In this document: positions 1-8,344 of the stretch, piece by piece
Layout: each line of letters begins with the position of its first letter
How positions within the stretch are numbered: position 1 is the first letter of the stretch
Source of the DNA: Nesterenkonia aurantiaca
GTDB taxonomy: Bacteria; Actinomycetota; Actinomycetes; Actinomycetales; Micrococcaceae
Direction: 5' to 3'
Assembly (NCBI RefSeq): GCF_004364585.1
Contig: NZ_SOAN01000009.1
Coordinates: 54,323-118,322 of the forward strand
DNA length: 64,000 nt
Position numbers and translations under genes: made by a program
Notes under the pieces: model-generated
Seen by the model: only the letters and a program-made list of their open reading frames with translations
What the model was told of the DNA's origin: nothing
Database searches by the model: none

Positions 1-194
1 AGCAGCAGCACACCGACCACTGAGGGGATCAGCGCGGTCACGCTGGCGAAGCCGGTGGCCACGTAGCCGGCGACGCCGATCACCACCAGCAGGCCGCCGA
101 CGATCAGGGTCAGACGCGGCATCGGGCTCGCCGGAGCGGCGGGGGCCGTCGTCGTCGATCTCGTGGAGTTCCTCGGTGTTGCGGGGTTGGTCAT
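1..194 (-). CDS. Small membrane protein, 3' end cut by window edge
   Basis: The reading frame starts at an ATG (complement of 192-194) preceded by a good AAGGAG ribosome site four bases upstream and runs off the left edge. About 64 residues are visible: a Thr/Ala/Pro-rich cytoplasmic N-terminus of about 27 residues, one clear hydrophobic helix (roughly residues 28-48, LIVGGLLVVIGVAGYVATG), and the start of a second one (SVTALIPSVVGVLLL). It is divergent from aceA. The family is not recognisable from this part; a two- to four-helix actinobacterial membrane protein is the most that can be said. Confidence 0.7.
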   Translation of the reverse strand, partial: MTNPATPRNSTRSTTTAPAAPASPMPRLTLIVGGLLVVIGVAGYVATGFASVTALIPSVVGVLL

Positions 195-234
195 GGTGCT
201 CCTTCTCGGGTGGCGGGGGTGGTGCGTCCTGTCT

Positions 235-253
235 CTTCTACACAGTGTAGAAG
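235..253. promoter_or_regulatory. Perfect 9-1-9 inverted repeat, candidate operator
   Basis: CTTCTACAC-A-GTGTAGAAG is a perfect palindrome with a single central base. It sits between the divergent membrane-protein gene (start at 194) and aceA (start at 399), about 40 bases upstream of the former, where a repressor dimer (TetR/MarR-like spacing) could act. It is too short in its loop to be a terminator. Which gene it controls is inference. Confidence 0.5.
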
Positions 254-285
254 ATCCGGATCCATCACATCTTTCGACGTTTCTT

Positions 286-343
286 CGATTGCGCAAAGAA
301 GTGCGGATCTTTGATGGGAAAACCCTGGCGCTTGGGTTGCGCA
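286..343 (+). promoter_or_regulatory. aceA upstream region with two TTGCGCA motifs, possible RamB sites
   Basis: TTGCGCA occurs at 289-295 (within GATTGCGCAAAG) and again at 337-343. Corynebacterial RamB binds AT-rich sites with a CTTTGCAAA-like core near aceA, and a RamB-family gene lies at 5919-7448. The first motif read on the minus strand is CTTTGCGCAATC, a partial match. No convincing -10 box could be assigned. Weak evidence. Confidence 0.25.
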
Positions 344-398
344 GGGCGTGAACTGGGGTTGTCCCCGAAAAACGGTCCACGATTCAAAGGAGATTCAG

Positions 399-1766
399 AT
401 GACCGACACACTTACTCCGCAGTCCGAGACATCGCAGACCTCGCAGCCCGAGGGCACGCTCAGCCCCGAGACCAAAGAGGTCTTCCAGCAGAAGGTCGAC
501 GCGCTGCAGCAGGACTGGGACACCAACCCCCGCTGGGAACACACCACCCGCGACTACTCCGCAGCCGAGGTCATCAAGCTGCAGGGCAACGTCCAGGAGG
601 AGCACACGCTGGCCAAGCGCGGCTCCGAGAAGCTCTGGAGCCAGCTCACCGCAGAGCACGCCGAGGGCAAGTACACCAACTCCCTGGGCGCGCTGACCGG
701 CAACATGGCGGTCCAGCAGGTCAAGGCCGGGCTGCGCGCCATCTACCTCTCCGGCTGGCAGGTCGCCGGCGACGCCAACCTCTCGGGCCACACATACCCG
801 GACCAGTCGCTCTACCCGGCGAACTCGGTGCCTTCCGTGGTGCGCCGGATCAACAACGCTCTGCTGCGCGCGGATCAGATCGACTACCTCGAGGGCACCC
901 GCACGGTGGAGGACTACATGGTCCCGATCATCGCCGACGCCGAGGCCGGGTTCGGCGGACCGCTGAACGCCTACGAGCTGATGAAGTCCATGATCGCCTC
1001 CGGCGCGGCCGGTGTGCACTGGGAAGATCAGCTCGCCTCGGAGAAGAAGTGTGGACACCTCGGCGGCAAGGTGCTGATCCCCACCGGCCAGCACGTGCGC
1101 ACGCTGCAGTCAGCCCGCCTGGCCGCCGATGTGCACAACACCCCCAGCGTGGTCATCGCCCGCACCGATGCCGAGGCTGCCACGCTGATCACCTCCGACG
1201 TGGACGAGCGCGACCAGGCCTTCATCACCGGGGAGCGCACCGCCGAGGGCTTCTACAAGGTGCGCAACGGCATCGAGCCCTGCATCTCCCGGGCGAAGGC
1301 CTATGCACCCTACGCGGACCTGATCTGGATGGAGACCGGCACCCCGGACCTGGAGTACGCCAAGCAGTTCGCCGAGGCGGTCAAGGCCGACTTCCCGGAC
1401 CAGATGCTGGCCTATAACTGCTCGCCCTCGTTCAACTGGAAGAAGCACCTCGACGACGAGACCATCGCGAAGTTCCAGCGCGAGCTGGGCGCCATGGGCT
1501 TCACCTTCCAGTTCATCACCCTGGCCGGCTTCCACGCGCTGAACTACTCGATGTTCGAGCTGGCGCGCGGCTATAAGGACAACCAGATGAAGGCCTATGT
1601 GGAGCTGCAGGAGAAGGAGTTCGCAGCCGAAGCAGACGGCTACACGGCCACCAAGCACCAGCGCGAGGTCGGCACCGGATACTTCGATGCCATCTCGACC
1701 ACGTTGAACCCCGAGTCCTCGACGGTGGCCTATAAGGGTTCCACCGAAGCAGGACAATTCCACTGA
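399..1766 (+). CDS. aceA: Isocitrate lyase
   Basis: Cleaves isocitrate to glyoxylate and succinate, the first step of the glyoxylate shunt needed for growth on acetate or fatty acids. The 455-residue product has the usual length for a bacterial enzyme. Residues around the active site are intact: the catalytic signature [11 protein letters not shown] lies in the middle of the chain (DNA near 1045-1080), with conserved WEDQ and ARTDAEAA stretches around it. The ATG at 399 was chosen over upstream in-frame starts because AAAGGAG precedes it by eight bases. It is followed after 28 bases by a malate-synthase-like gene with its own ribosome site, and the pair ends at a strong terminator, so they form a two-gene operon. 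Regulation by RamB (5919-7448) is known for relatives and only inferred here. Confidence 0.96.
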   Translation: MTDTLTPQSETSQTSQPEGTLSPETKEVFQQKVDALQQDWDTNPRWEHTTRDYSAAEVIKLQGNVQEEHTLAKRGSEKLWSQLTAEHAEGKYTNSLGALTGNMAVQQVKAGLRAIYLSGWQVAGDANLSGHTYPDQSLYPANSVPSVVRRINNALLRADQIDYLEGTRTVEDYMVPIIADAEAGFGGPLNAYELMKSMIASGAAGVHWEDQLASEKKCGHLGGKVLIPTGQHVRTLQSARLAADVHNTPSVVIARTDAEAATLITSDVDERDQAFITGERTAEGFYKVRNGIEPCISRAKAYAPYADLIWMETGTPDLEYAKQFAEAVKADFPDQMLAYNCSPSFNWKKHLDDETIAKFQRELGAMGFTFQFITLAGFHALNYSMFELARGYKDNQMKAYVELQEKEFAAEADGYTATKHQREVGTGYFDAISTTLNPESSTVAYKGSTEAGQFH

Positions 1767-1794
1767 TCCACCGGCATTGACAAAGGAGTCAGCC

Positions 1795-2454
1795 ATGAAC
1801 GCCCAGACCAGCACATCCTTGCACTCCAGCACCGAACCCCGGAATGAAAGCGTCACCGATCCGACCGAGGCCAGTGTGAGCAGCGGCATCACGATCAACG
1901 GGATCACCCTCACGGCACCGCGGGCACCGCGGCAGAACGAGGTGTTCACCGCGGATGCGCTGACCTTCCTGAGCACCCTGCACCGCGAATTCGGCACACG
2001 TATCGCCGAACTTCAGGCGCCGGAGCTCCAGCCGCAGCGGAACTTCGCGCCGAGCCCGACGGGGCGGCGCGGAAGTGCGGAGGAGGCCGAGGCCTCCTGG
2101 AAGGCGCTGGTCGAGCGGTACCTGGTGGAACCTCCCGCCGCCTTTGCGACTCCCCGGCGACTGACCCGGTCCGAGGACCGGATCTTCTCGAACGGGCAGC
2201 CGCTTTCGGCAGGGCTGGTCGACTTCGCGCTGCATATCCAGCGTCGGGCGCGCCGCCTGGTCTCGGAGGGCAGGGCTCCGTTCATCTCGCTGCTCGGCAT
2301 CGAGGGTGAAGAGGAGCTGGAGATCTGGCAGGAGATGTTCACCCGGGCTGAAGAGCTGGTCGGACTCCCGGCCGGCACCATCCGGGCCATCACGTTCAGC
2401 GCCGAGCAGGACGACGCCGGCGGTGCGGTCCTGCTGCAGAAGCGGGCCCGCTGA
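1795..2454 (+). CDS. Truncated malate synthase A-like protein, catalytic half missing
   Basis: This 219-residue protein occupies the aceB position right after aceA, with AAAGGAG before its ATG. Two blocks recall malate synthase A. Residues about 27-65 (GITLTAP, then FTADALTFLSTLHREFG) match the family's N-terminal start (V-L-T-P-E-A-L-F-L-LHR-FG). Residues about 140-205 (NGQPLSAGLVDFALH, RARRLVSEGRAPF, LEIWQEMFTRAEELVGLPAGTIRAI) match the barrel segment normally reading DGxPVxGxLxDFGLYFFHNAR and LWNDVFxxAQxxLGIPxGTIxATVLIET. The segment DRKMxINALNSGA between them is gone, the Mg-binding Glu of LIET is replaced (TFSAEQ), and the C-terminal half with the catalytic Asp is absent; the frame closes with KRAR and a stop. 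Normal enzymes exceed 500 residues. It cannot be an active malate synthase. Yet it has a good ribosome site, a full open frame and host-like codon use, so it may be a retained remnant or a repurposed domain. Confidence 0.8.
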   Translation: MNAQTSTSLHSSTEPRNESVTDPTEASVSSGITINGITLTAPRAPRQNEVFTADALTFLSTLHREFGTRIAELQAPELQPQRNFAPSPTGRRGSAEEAEASWKALVERYLVEPPAAFATPRRLTRSEDRIFSNGQPLSAGLVDFALHIQRRARRLVSEGRAPFISLLGIEGEEELEIWQEMFTRAEELVGLPAGTIRAITFSAEQDDAGGAVLLQKRAR

Positions 2455-2484
2455 ACCGCGGCTGGCCTCCGCAAGACAGACAGA

Positions 2485-2539
2485 GACCCCCGGTCCCACG
2501 ATCGAGTCCATGACTCGCCGTGGGGCCGGGGGTCTTTGT
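2485..2539 (+). terminator. Intrinsic terminator of the aceA operon
   Basis: GACCCCCGGTCCCAC at 2485-2499 pairs with GTGGGGCCGGGGGTC at 2520-2534 (15 pairs, one G-T), with an inner CGAGTC/GACTCG stem, followed by TTTGTC. It lies between convergent operons and could also stop the opuA transcript. Confidence 0.85.
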
Positions 2540-2580
2540 CATCGGGCCCTGATCAGCAGTCGCTGATCAACGTCCGCAGA

Positions 2581-3489
2581 TCACTCCTTGAGCGAGTCGA
2601 TCAGCTCGGCGTTCTCTTCCATCCAGACCTGAGCGGCCTCTTCTTCGTTGTCCGCGTACTCGTTGACCATCATGTCCTCGAGCTCCGCGTATTCCTCATC
2701 GGAGAGCGTGAAGTTGCCCATCCACTCGGCCACCTCGGGGAACTCCTCGGAGAACTCGGAGTTGGCGATGAAGTTCAGCGTCTCGGGCTCGCCCAGCGCG
2801 CCTTCCGGGTCCTCGAGATCCTTCAGGTCGAAGTCGCCGTAGGCGTAGAACGGACGCCACAGGGTCACCACGATGTCCTCCTCGTCGTCGATGGCTGAGC
2901 CCAGCTCGGTCAGCATCGCCGCGGTGGAGGATTCGACGAGCTCGAAGTCTGCATCCAACTCATAGGCAGGGAACACGTCATTGGCGGTCACGCCCATATG
3001 ACCGGAGCCCGGCTCGATGCCGATGACCTGACCGTTGAAGTCCTCGACATTGTCAGGAAGCTCAGCGATCGAGTCGATCTCGGTGTATTCGGGGACCGCC
3101 AGGGTCAGCACAGCACCCTCGTAGTACGCGCCGAGATCCTCGAGGTCGTCACCGTATTCGTCCATGTACTCGGCGTGGGTGACCTCCGGCCATGCGGAGG
3201 GATACACGTCGAGGTCGCCCTGCGCCACACCTGTGTAGAGCGGGGCGGCATCGTTGATCTCTTCGATCTCGACCTCGTAGCCTTCGTCCTCGAGGATGCC
3301 CTGCCAGAGGTAGGCCATGCTCAGACCATCGGTCCAGCTGGGAATGATGCCCAGGGTGACGGTGCCGGAGGCCTCGGCCTCGTCCCCGTTCTCTGCGGCG
3401 TCGTCCCCTCCGCCGCAGGCGGTCAGCGCGAGAGCCGCCGCGGCGGTCAGGCCGATGAACTTCGATGCTGTGCCAGTTCGTGTACTCAT
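2581..3489 (-). CDS. proX: Glycine betaine/proline ABC transporter substrate-binding lipoprotein
   Basis: Extracellular binding protein of an OpuA/ProU-type osmoprotectant importer. A signal peptide with lipobox (AAAALALTAC, Cys about residue 28) is followed by a Gly/Asp/Glu-rich linker and an OpuAC domain (GTVTLGIIPSWTDGLSMAYLWQ... VYPSAWPEVTHAEYM... GIEPGSGHMG). The mature protein is strikingly acidic, which fits a moderately halotolerant host or simply an exposed lipoprotein. The ATG at 3489 is preferred to one 12 bases upstream because GAGG lies at the right distance. It is the last gene of proV-proW-proX on the minus strand. Exact substrate (betaine, proline betaine or choline) cannot be told. 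Confidence 0.9.
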   Translation of the reverse strand: MSTRTGTASKFIGLTAAAALALTACGGGDDAAENGDEAEASGTVTLGIIPSWTDGLSMAYLWQGILEDEGYEVEIEEINDAAPLYTGVAQGDLDVYPSAWPEVTHAEYMDEYGDDLEDLGAYYEGAVLTLAVPEYTEIDSIAELPDNVEDFNGQVIGIEPGSGHMGVTANDVFPAYELDADFELVESSTAAMLTELGSAIDDEEDIVVTLWRPFYAYGDFDLKDLEDPEGALGEPETLNFIANSEFSEEFPEVAEWMGNFTLSDEEYAELEDMMVNEYADNEEEAAQVWMEENAELIDSLKE

Positions 3490-3571
3490 GATGTGCCTCA
3501 TTCTGTTGGGTGCGGGTGCGGTGTCTGGTCTGTGGTCTCGGGTGTGGCTTCGCGCGGCGAGCGAGGCCGGA

Positions 3572-4510
3572 TCAGGCGGCCTTCGTGGCGGCGGGCTCAG
3601 GGCTTCGTCGAGGACGGCCCCGACGCAGCAGCTTCGACATCCGTCCCACGGCCATGCCGCCGTGACCGATGGCGGAGGTGACGCGGTCCAGATAGATGGC
3701 CAGGACGACGACGGCGAGCCCGGCCTCGAACGCCAGGCCGATGTCCAGGCTGCCGATGGCTCGCATGACCTCCCCGCCGAGGCCCCCGGCGCCGACGAGG
3801 CCAGCGATGACGGCCATGGACAGCGCCAGCATGATGACCTGATTGACCCCGGCCATGATGGTCTTCAGTGCCAGCGGAAGCTGGATGCGCAGCAAGATCT
3901 GCCCGGGGGTGCTGCCGAAGGCGTGGCCTGCCTCCACCACTTCGGGGTCGACTCCGCGGATGCCCAGCTCGGTGAACCGCACCCCGGGTGGAAGCGCGAA
4001 GATGATGGTCGCGACGACACCGCTGGTGACACCGATGCTGAACAGCGTCACCACGGGAACCAGCCAGACGAAGGCCGGCATGGTCTGCATCAGGTCCATC
4101 ACCGGCCTGATCGCCCCGCTGACCCGGTCTGACCGGGCAGCCCAGATTCCGAGCGGGATCGCGATCACCAGGGCGATGCCGGCCGCTACGGCCACCAGGG
4201 CCAGCGTGGTCATGGCGTTCTCCCACTGATCGATGCTGATCACAAAGACCAGCATCACGATCGAGAGGAGACCCAGCTTCCAGTCCTTGACCAGCCACCC
4301 CAGGAGAGAGAACGCCACAGCGAGCAGGAGCGCGTCCGGAGTGTTGAGCAGGTCGTCCAGGCCGCTGGTCAGAGTTGAGACGACGGTTCTGATCAGGTCG
4401 AACAGGGCACCGAGGTTGTCGTTGACCCAGCCGAAGCCGGTCTCGATCCATTCGCCGACGTTCAACCGGGGGACCCCGGCTCCTTCAGTCTCTTGAGCAG
4501 TGGTGATCAT
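3572..4510 (-). CDS. proW: Glycine betaine/proline ABC transporter permease
   Basis: Membrane subunit of the osmoprotectant importer, 312 residues with about six or seven helices and the BPD-transp-1 EAA loop (VEAGHAFGSTPGQILLRIQLPLALKTIMAGVNQVIMLALSM). Its ATG overlaps the proV stop as ATGA, indicating translational coupling. The N-terminal amphipathic stretch (IETGFGWVNDNLGALFDLIRTVV) is typical of ProW/OpuAB. The C-terminal tail is Arg-rich. Confidence 0.93.
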   Translation of the reverse strand: MITTAQETEGAGVPRLNVGEWIETGFGWVNDNLGALFDLIRTVVSTLTSGLDDLLNTPDALLLAVAFSLLGWLVKDWKLGLLSIVMLVFVISIDQWENAMTTLALVAVAAGIALVIAIPLGIWAARSDRVSGAIRPVMDLMQTMPAFVWLVPVVTLFSIGVTSGVVATIIFALPPGVRFTELGIRGVDPEVVEAGHAFGSTPGQILLRIQLPLALKTIMAGVNQVIMLALSMAVIAGLVGAGGLGGEVMRAIGSLDIGLAFEAGLAVVVLAIYLDRVTSAIGHGGMAVGRMSKLLRRGRPRRSPEPAATKAA

Positions 4511-5736
4511 CGGGTGCCCACCTCCTCTGAGGCGTCGTGGCCGGTGTATTTCGGCTCCGCCAGGGCATTGAGCAGGGTCACGCGGGCGATGATCCCTTCT
4601 AACCGGCCGGCATCATCGATCACTGCCAGCCCTGCTTCGCTCTGCGCGGCCTGGGTCATCAGCTCGGCCAGCGGAGTCTCCGCGTGCACCGAGGGTGCCG
4701 GCTGCAAGAGTCCCTCGAGAGTGTTCGCGCCCTGCGACACGGCTGCCGCGACCGCCGCCTCGTGGACGAAGCCATGCAGCTTCTTTCCACGGTCCACGAC
4801 GGCCAAAACGCTGGTCTGATGCTCGCGCATCAGCTTGTGCGCGGTGCGGGGACCCTGTTCCGTGCCGAGCACCGCCACGGGAGGCTCCATGATGGCCCCT
4901 GCGGTGAGGACCCGGGTGCGGTCCACGTCCTGGACGAACTGGGCCACGTAATCGTTGGCCGGGTCATTGAGGATCTGCTCCGAGGTGCCGATCTGAACCG
5001 TGCGGCCGTCGCGCATCATTGCGATCCGGTCGCCGAGCCGCATGGCCTCGTTGAGGTCATGGGTGATGAACAGGATGGTCTTGCCCAGCTGCTCCTGGAG
5101 TTCCACGAGCTGGTCCTGCATCTCCCGCCTGATCAGGGGATCCAGTGCGCTGAAGGCCTCGTCCATGAGCATCACGTCGGTGCCGGCCGCCAGGGCGCGG
5201 GCCAGGCCGACTCGTTGGCGCATGCCTCCGGAGAGCTCGTCCGGCATGGATCCGCCCCAGCCGTCGAGGCCGACCATCTGCAGGGCCTCTTCGGCCTTGC
5301 GCTCCCGATCCGATCGGTTGAGGCCCTGGACCTCCAGTGCGTAGGCGGCGTTCTGCCCGACCGTGCGGTGGGGGAGCAGCGCGAAGTGCTGGAACACCAT
5401 GGAGACCTTCTCGCGGCGCACCCGGCGCAGCTCGTTGGCCGAGAGGCGGGCGATGTCTTCACCGCCGACCTCGATGCTCCCTGCGGTCGCTGGCAGCAGG
5501 CCGTTGACCATGCGGATCAGCGTGGACTTTCCTGAGCCGGAGAGGCCCATCACCACGAAGACCTCGCCGGGCTGGACGTCAAAGCTCGCGTCGATGACCG
5601 CAGCGGTGCCCAGGTCCTTGACGTCCTCACGATCGGCGCCATCCTTGATGCGCCGCACGATCTCATCGGGGCGTTTGCCGAAGGCTTTGTACACATTCCG
5701 CGCTCGGACCACGGGCTCGGTGGTGCTGGAATTCAA
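4507..5736 (-). CDS. proV: Glycine betaine/proline ABC transporter ATP-binding protein with CBS pair
   Basis: ATPase of the importer, 409 residues. Walker A is GLSGSGKST, the signature LSGGMRQRVGLARAL, Walker B VMLMDEAFSALDPL and the switch His in FITHDLNEA. The last 130 residues (ILTAGAIMEPPVAV... LHGFVHEAAVAAAV... LAVIDDAGRLEGIIARVTLLNAL) form two CBS motifs, which in OpuA sense ionic strength. The start is a TTG with GGGAG seven bases upstream. First gene of the operon; promoter region shared with the divergent ramB-like gene. Confidence 0.94.
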   Translation of the reverse strand: MNSSTTEPVVRARNVYKAFGKRPDEIVRRIKDGADREDVKDLGTAAVIDASFDVQPGEVFVVMGLSGSGKSTLIRMVNGLLPATAGSIEVGGEDIARLSANELRRVRREKVSMVFQHFALLPHRTVGQNAAYALEVQGLNRSDRERKAEEALQMVGLDGWGGSMPDELSGGMRQRVGLARALAAGTDVMLMDEAFSALDPLIRREMQDQLVELQEQLGKTILFITHDLNEAMRLGDRIAMMRDGRTVQIGTSEQILNDPANDYVAQFVQDVDRTRVLTAGAIMEPPVAVLGTEQGPRTAHKLMREHQTSVLAVVDRGKKLHGFVHEAAVAAAVSQGANTLEGLLQPAPSVHAETPLAELMTQAAQSEAGLAVIDDAGRLEGIIARVTLLNALAEPKYTGHDASEEVGTR

Positions 5737-5787
5737 GATTCTCTCCCGTTGAAGTGGTGGTCTTCGACCTTACCAGGAGCCGCATAT

Positions 5788-5809
5788 AACCTGTTTACAA
5801 CCTGTTAAC
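5788..5809. promoter_or_regulatory. Two adjacent 11-bp direct repeats upstream of proV and ramB
   Basis: AACCTGTTTAC followed at once by AACCTGTTAAC, a 10 of 11 match at an 11-bp (one helical turn) period, inside the AT-rich part of the 182-bp divergent region. This is the spacing expected for a regulator bound in tandem on one face of the helix. It is about 50 bases before the proV start. The regulator is unknown. Confidence 0.45.
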
Positions 5810-5904
5810 GTGCGATTTCGCCATGTCGAATGCGGCGGTGTATTCCACGTTACTCGCGGACTGTGAGCAGTGGTGCGCATCACCGGCCATGTGACTTCGG
5901 GCGG

Positions 5905-5910
5905 TATGCT
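5905..5910 (+). promoter_or_regulatory. -10 box TATGCT, leaderless promoter of ramB-like gene
   Basis: TATGCT fits TANNNT and ends eight bases before the ATG at 5919; no Shine-Dalgarno sequence is present. The transcript is expected to begin at or next to the start codon. Confidence 0.5.
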
Positions 5911-5918
5911 CCATAGGT

Positions 5919-7448
5919 ATGCGGACAGTCCGAGAAACCTCGACGGCGAGGGAAGCGTCCCACCGCACCCAGCTGCGCTCCATCGAGCGCGCCTCGGGGG
6001 ACTCCCAGGATGAAGGATTCGACCTGATCGCGCTCGGTCGACGGGTGCGCCACCTGCGCAAACAGGCTGGAATGACCCTTGACGCGCTCGCCGAGGCGCT
6101 GGGCACCGCGCCCAGCCAGCTCTCACTGCTGGAGAACGGTCGCCGCGAGCCCAAGCTCTCCCAGCTGCAGCAGCTGGCCAAGGCGCTGGAGGTCAGCTTC
6201 GATGACCTCTTCGGCGCTGAGCCGCCCTCGAAGCGCGCAGCCCTGGAGATCGAGCTGGAGAAGGCTCAGCGGGGACCGCTCTACGCCGCCCTGAACCTGC
6301 CTGCGGTGCGGATCAGCAACCGGCTGCCCATGGACGTGCTGGAATCACTGGTCGCTCTGCAGCGAGAGCTGCGCCGTCAGCTGGAGGAGCAGGCCGCCAC
6401 TCCGGAGGAGGCGCGGCGGGCCAATACCGAGCTGCGCGAGGAGATGCGCGCCAAGAACAACTACTACCCCGAGATCGAGGCGGCCGCGCAAGGACTGCTG
6501 GACGCGGTGGACCACCGCGAAGGGCCGCTGTCCCACCATGTGGCCGCCGACATCGCCGCGCACCTGGGGTTCTCGCTGCGCTTCGTGAAGAATCTGCCCG
6601 AATCCACCCGCTCGGTCACGGATCAGAAGAACCGGATCATCTACCTGACCCAGGGCACCTCGCGGCAGTGGGACGCCCGCTCGGTGCTGCTGCAGGCGCT
6701 GGGCCATCAGGTGCTGGGCCACACCGAGCCCCAGGACTATTCCGAGTTCCTGCGGCAGCGGGTCTATACCAATTACTTCGCCGCGAGCCTGCTGATGCCC
6801 CAGGCCACCACGGTGCGCTTCCTGAAGGAGTCCAAGGCGCGCAAGGAGATCGCGATCGAGGATCTGCGCGACGCCTTTGCGGTCTCCTACGAGTCGGCCG
6901 CCCATCGGTTCACCAATCTCGCCACGGAGCATCTGGGCATCACCTGTCACTTCCAGAAGGTGCATGAGTCCGGGATTCTGCACAAGGCCTACGAGAACGA
7001 CGGCGTGAACTTCCCGGCGGATCATTCCGGGGCCATCGAGGGCCAGACGATCTGCCGGCAATGGACCTCGCGGCAGGTCTTCGAGGTCGACGACAAGTTC
7101 CGGTCCTTCCACCAGTACACCGACACCACGGTCGGCACGTTCTGGTGCACCGCACGGACCGAGGCGCATTCCTCCGGGCTCTACTCGCTCTCCATCGGGG
7201 TGCCCTTCGAGCACGTGAAATGGTTCCGCGGCTCCGACACGACGTCACGGTCCTCCTCGCGCTGCCCCGATGACCCGACCTGCTGTCGTCAGCCCCCGGC
7301 GGCGCTGGCCGCCCGCTGGGAAGGTCAGGCCTGGCCAGCGGCGCGCGCCAACAGCCACCTGCTCGCCGCCATGCCCCAGGGCGCCTTCCCCGGAGTGGAC
7401 ACCACCGAGGTCTATGAGTTCCTGGAACGGCACTCGCGCCAGGACTGA
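5919..7448 (+). CDS. ramB: RamB-family transcriptional regulator (XRE HTH plus ImmA/IrrE-like and DUF2083 domains)
   Basis: A 509-residue regulator of the short-chain fatty acyl (ScfR/RamB) group. An XRE helix-turn-helix spans about residues 40-100 (LGRRVRHLRKQAGMTLDALAEALGTAPSQLSLLENGRREPKLSQLQQLAKAL). The middle has the IrrE-like region: ALGHQVLGH replaces the HEXXH zinc motif (the Glu is Gln), as is common in RamB proteins. The C-terminal DUF2083 part carries a Cys pair in RCPDDPTCCRQPP. Corynebacterial RamB controls acetate and glyoxylate genes (aceA, aceB); here aceA is 4 kb upstream, so the same role is likely but inferred. Divergent from proV. Confidence 0.85.
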   Translation: MRTVRETSTAREASHRTQLRSIERASGDSQDEGFDLIALGRRVRHLRKQAGMTLDALAEALGTAPSQLSLLENGRREPKLSQLQQLAKALEVSFDDLFGAEPPSKRAALEIELEKAQRGPLYAALNLPAVRISNRLPMDVLESLVALQRELRRQLEEQAATPEEARRANTELREEMRAKNNYYPEIEAAAQGLLDAVDHREGPLSHHVAADIAAHLGFSLRFVKNLPESTRSVTDQKNRIIYLTQGTSRQWDARSVLLQALGHQVLGHTEPQDYSEFLRQRVYTNYFAASLLMPQATTVRFLKESKARKEIAIEDLRDAFAVSYESAAHRFTNLATEHLGITCHFQKVHESGILHKAYENDGVNFPADHSGAIEGQTICRQWTSRQVFEVDDKFRSFHQYTDTTVGTFWCTARTEAHSSGLYSLSIGVPFEHVKWFRGSDTTSRSSSRCPDDPTCCRQPPAALAARWEGQAWPAARANSHLLAAMPQGAFPGVDTTEVYEFLERHSRQD

Positions 7449-7482
7449 GCGCTGGCCTGGGCAGGGAAGTTGACCATGGATC

Positions 7483-7511
7483 TTGCTCGGATTGTTGAAC
7501 AATCCTCTCGA
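7483..7511 (+). promoter_or_regulatory. pxp operon promoter with palindromic GntR-type operator in the spacer
   Basis: TTGCTC (7483-7488) is followed by exactly 17 bases, GGATTGTTGAACAATCC (7489-7505), a perfect 8-1-8 palindrome, and then a weak -10 candidate TCTCGA (7506-7511). The core TTGTTGAACAA recurs in the same position of the promoter at 17161-17189. The TTGTNNNACAA pattern suits FadR/FCD-type GntR repressors such as the product of 12048-12725. A dimer bound in the spacer would block RNA polymerase. Confidence 0.7.
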
Positions 7512-7573
7512 GTCAGGCATTCTTGACTCAGCTCACACTGAGACGTGGGCAACATCGGCTCGAGGAGGTTCAC

Positions 7574-8344
7574 GTGGCACAGATCGACCTGAACAGCGAC
7601 GTCGGAGAGTCCTTCGGCAACTGGACCAGCGGGGACGACGCCGCCATCCTGCGCACCGTCTCCAGCGCGAACATCGCCTGCGGCTTCCACGCGGGGGACC
7701 CGCTGACCATCCGGGCCACCGCCAGCGAGGCAGTCGCCAACGACGTCGTCATCGGAGCCCATATCGGCTACCGCGACCTCGCCGGCTTCGGTCGCCGTCA
7801 CCTGGAGTGTTCCCCCGATGAGCTCGCCGCCGACGTGCTCTATCAGCTCGGCGCCCTGGAAGGGATCGCGCTGGGGCTGGGGTCCCACATCCGCTACGTG
7901 AAGCCGCACGGCGCGCTGTATCACGCGATGATCTCCCACACCGGGCATGCCCACGCGGTCATCGACACCATCGCGGCCTACCGCGAGAGCACCGGACGCG
8001 ACCTCCCGGTGCTGCTGCTGCCCGGATCGATCGCTCTGGACTACGCCGCCGAGGCCGGCCTGCGCGGGATATCCGAGGCCTTCGCCGATCGCAGCTATAA
8101 CCCGGACGGCACCCTGGTCTCCCGGCGCGAGCCCGACGCCGTGCTGCATGACACCGAGCAGATCGTCGAGAACATGCTGCGCCTGGCCGAGGAGTCGGTG
8201 CTGATCGCCCGCGACGGTACCCGGATCGAGACCCAGGCAGAATCCATCTGTACCCACGGCGATACGCCCGGTGCGGTGGCGATGGCCCAGGCGGTGCGCA
8301 GCGCCCTGGAGGGTGCCGGAGTCGAGATCCGCAGCTTCGCATGA
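7574..8344 (+). CDS. pxpA: 5-oxoprolinase subunit PxpA (LamB/YcsF family)
   Basis: Subunit A of the prokaryotic ATP-dependent 5-oxoprolinase, which opens 5-oxoproline (pyroglutamate) to glutamate. The 256-residue length is normal, and the family marks are all here: IDLNSDVGESFG at the N-terminus, NIACGFHAGDP, IGAHIGYRDLAGFGRR, VKPHGALYH and SICTHGDTPGAV. The GTG at 7574 has GAGGAGG five bases upstream; upstream in-frame codons lack such a site. The stop overlaps the start of the pxpBC fusion as ATGA, so the two are translationally coupled. Confidence 0.95.
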   Translation: MAQIDLNSDVGESFGNWTSGDDAAILRTVSSANIACGFHAGDPLTIRATASEAVANDVVIGAHIGYRDLAGFGRRHLECSPDELAADVLYQLGALEGIALGLGSHIRYVKPHGALYHAMISHTGHAHAVIDTIAAYRESTGRDLPVLLLPGSIALDYAAEAGLRGISEAFADRSYNPDGTLVSRREPDAVLHDTEQIVENMLRLAEESVLIARDGTRIETQAESICTHGDTPGAVAMAQAVRSALEGAGVEIRSFA

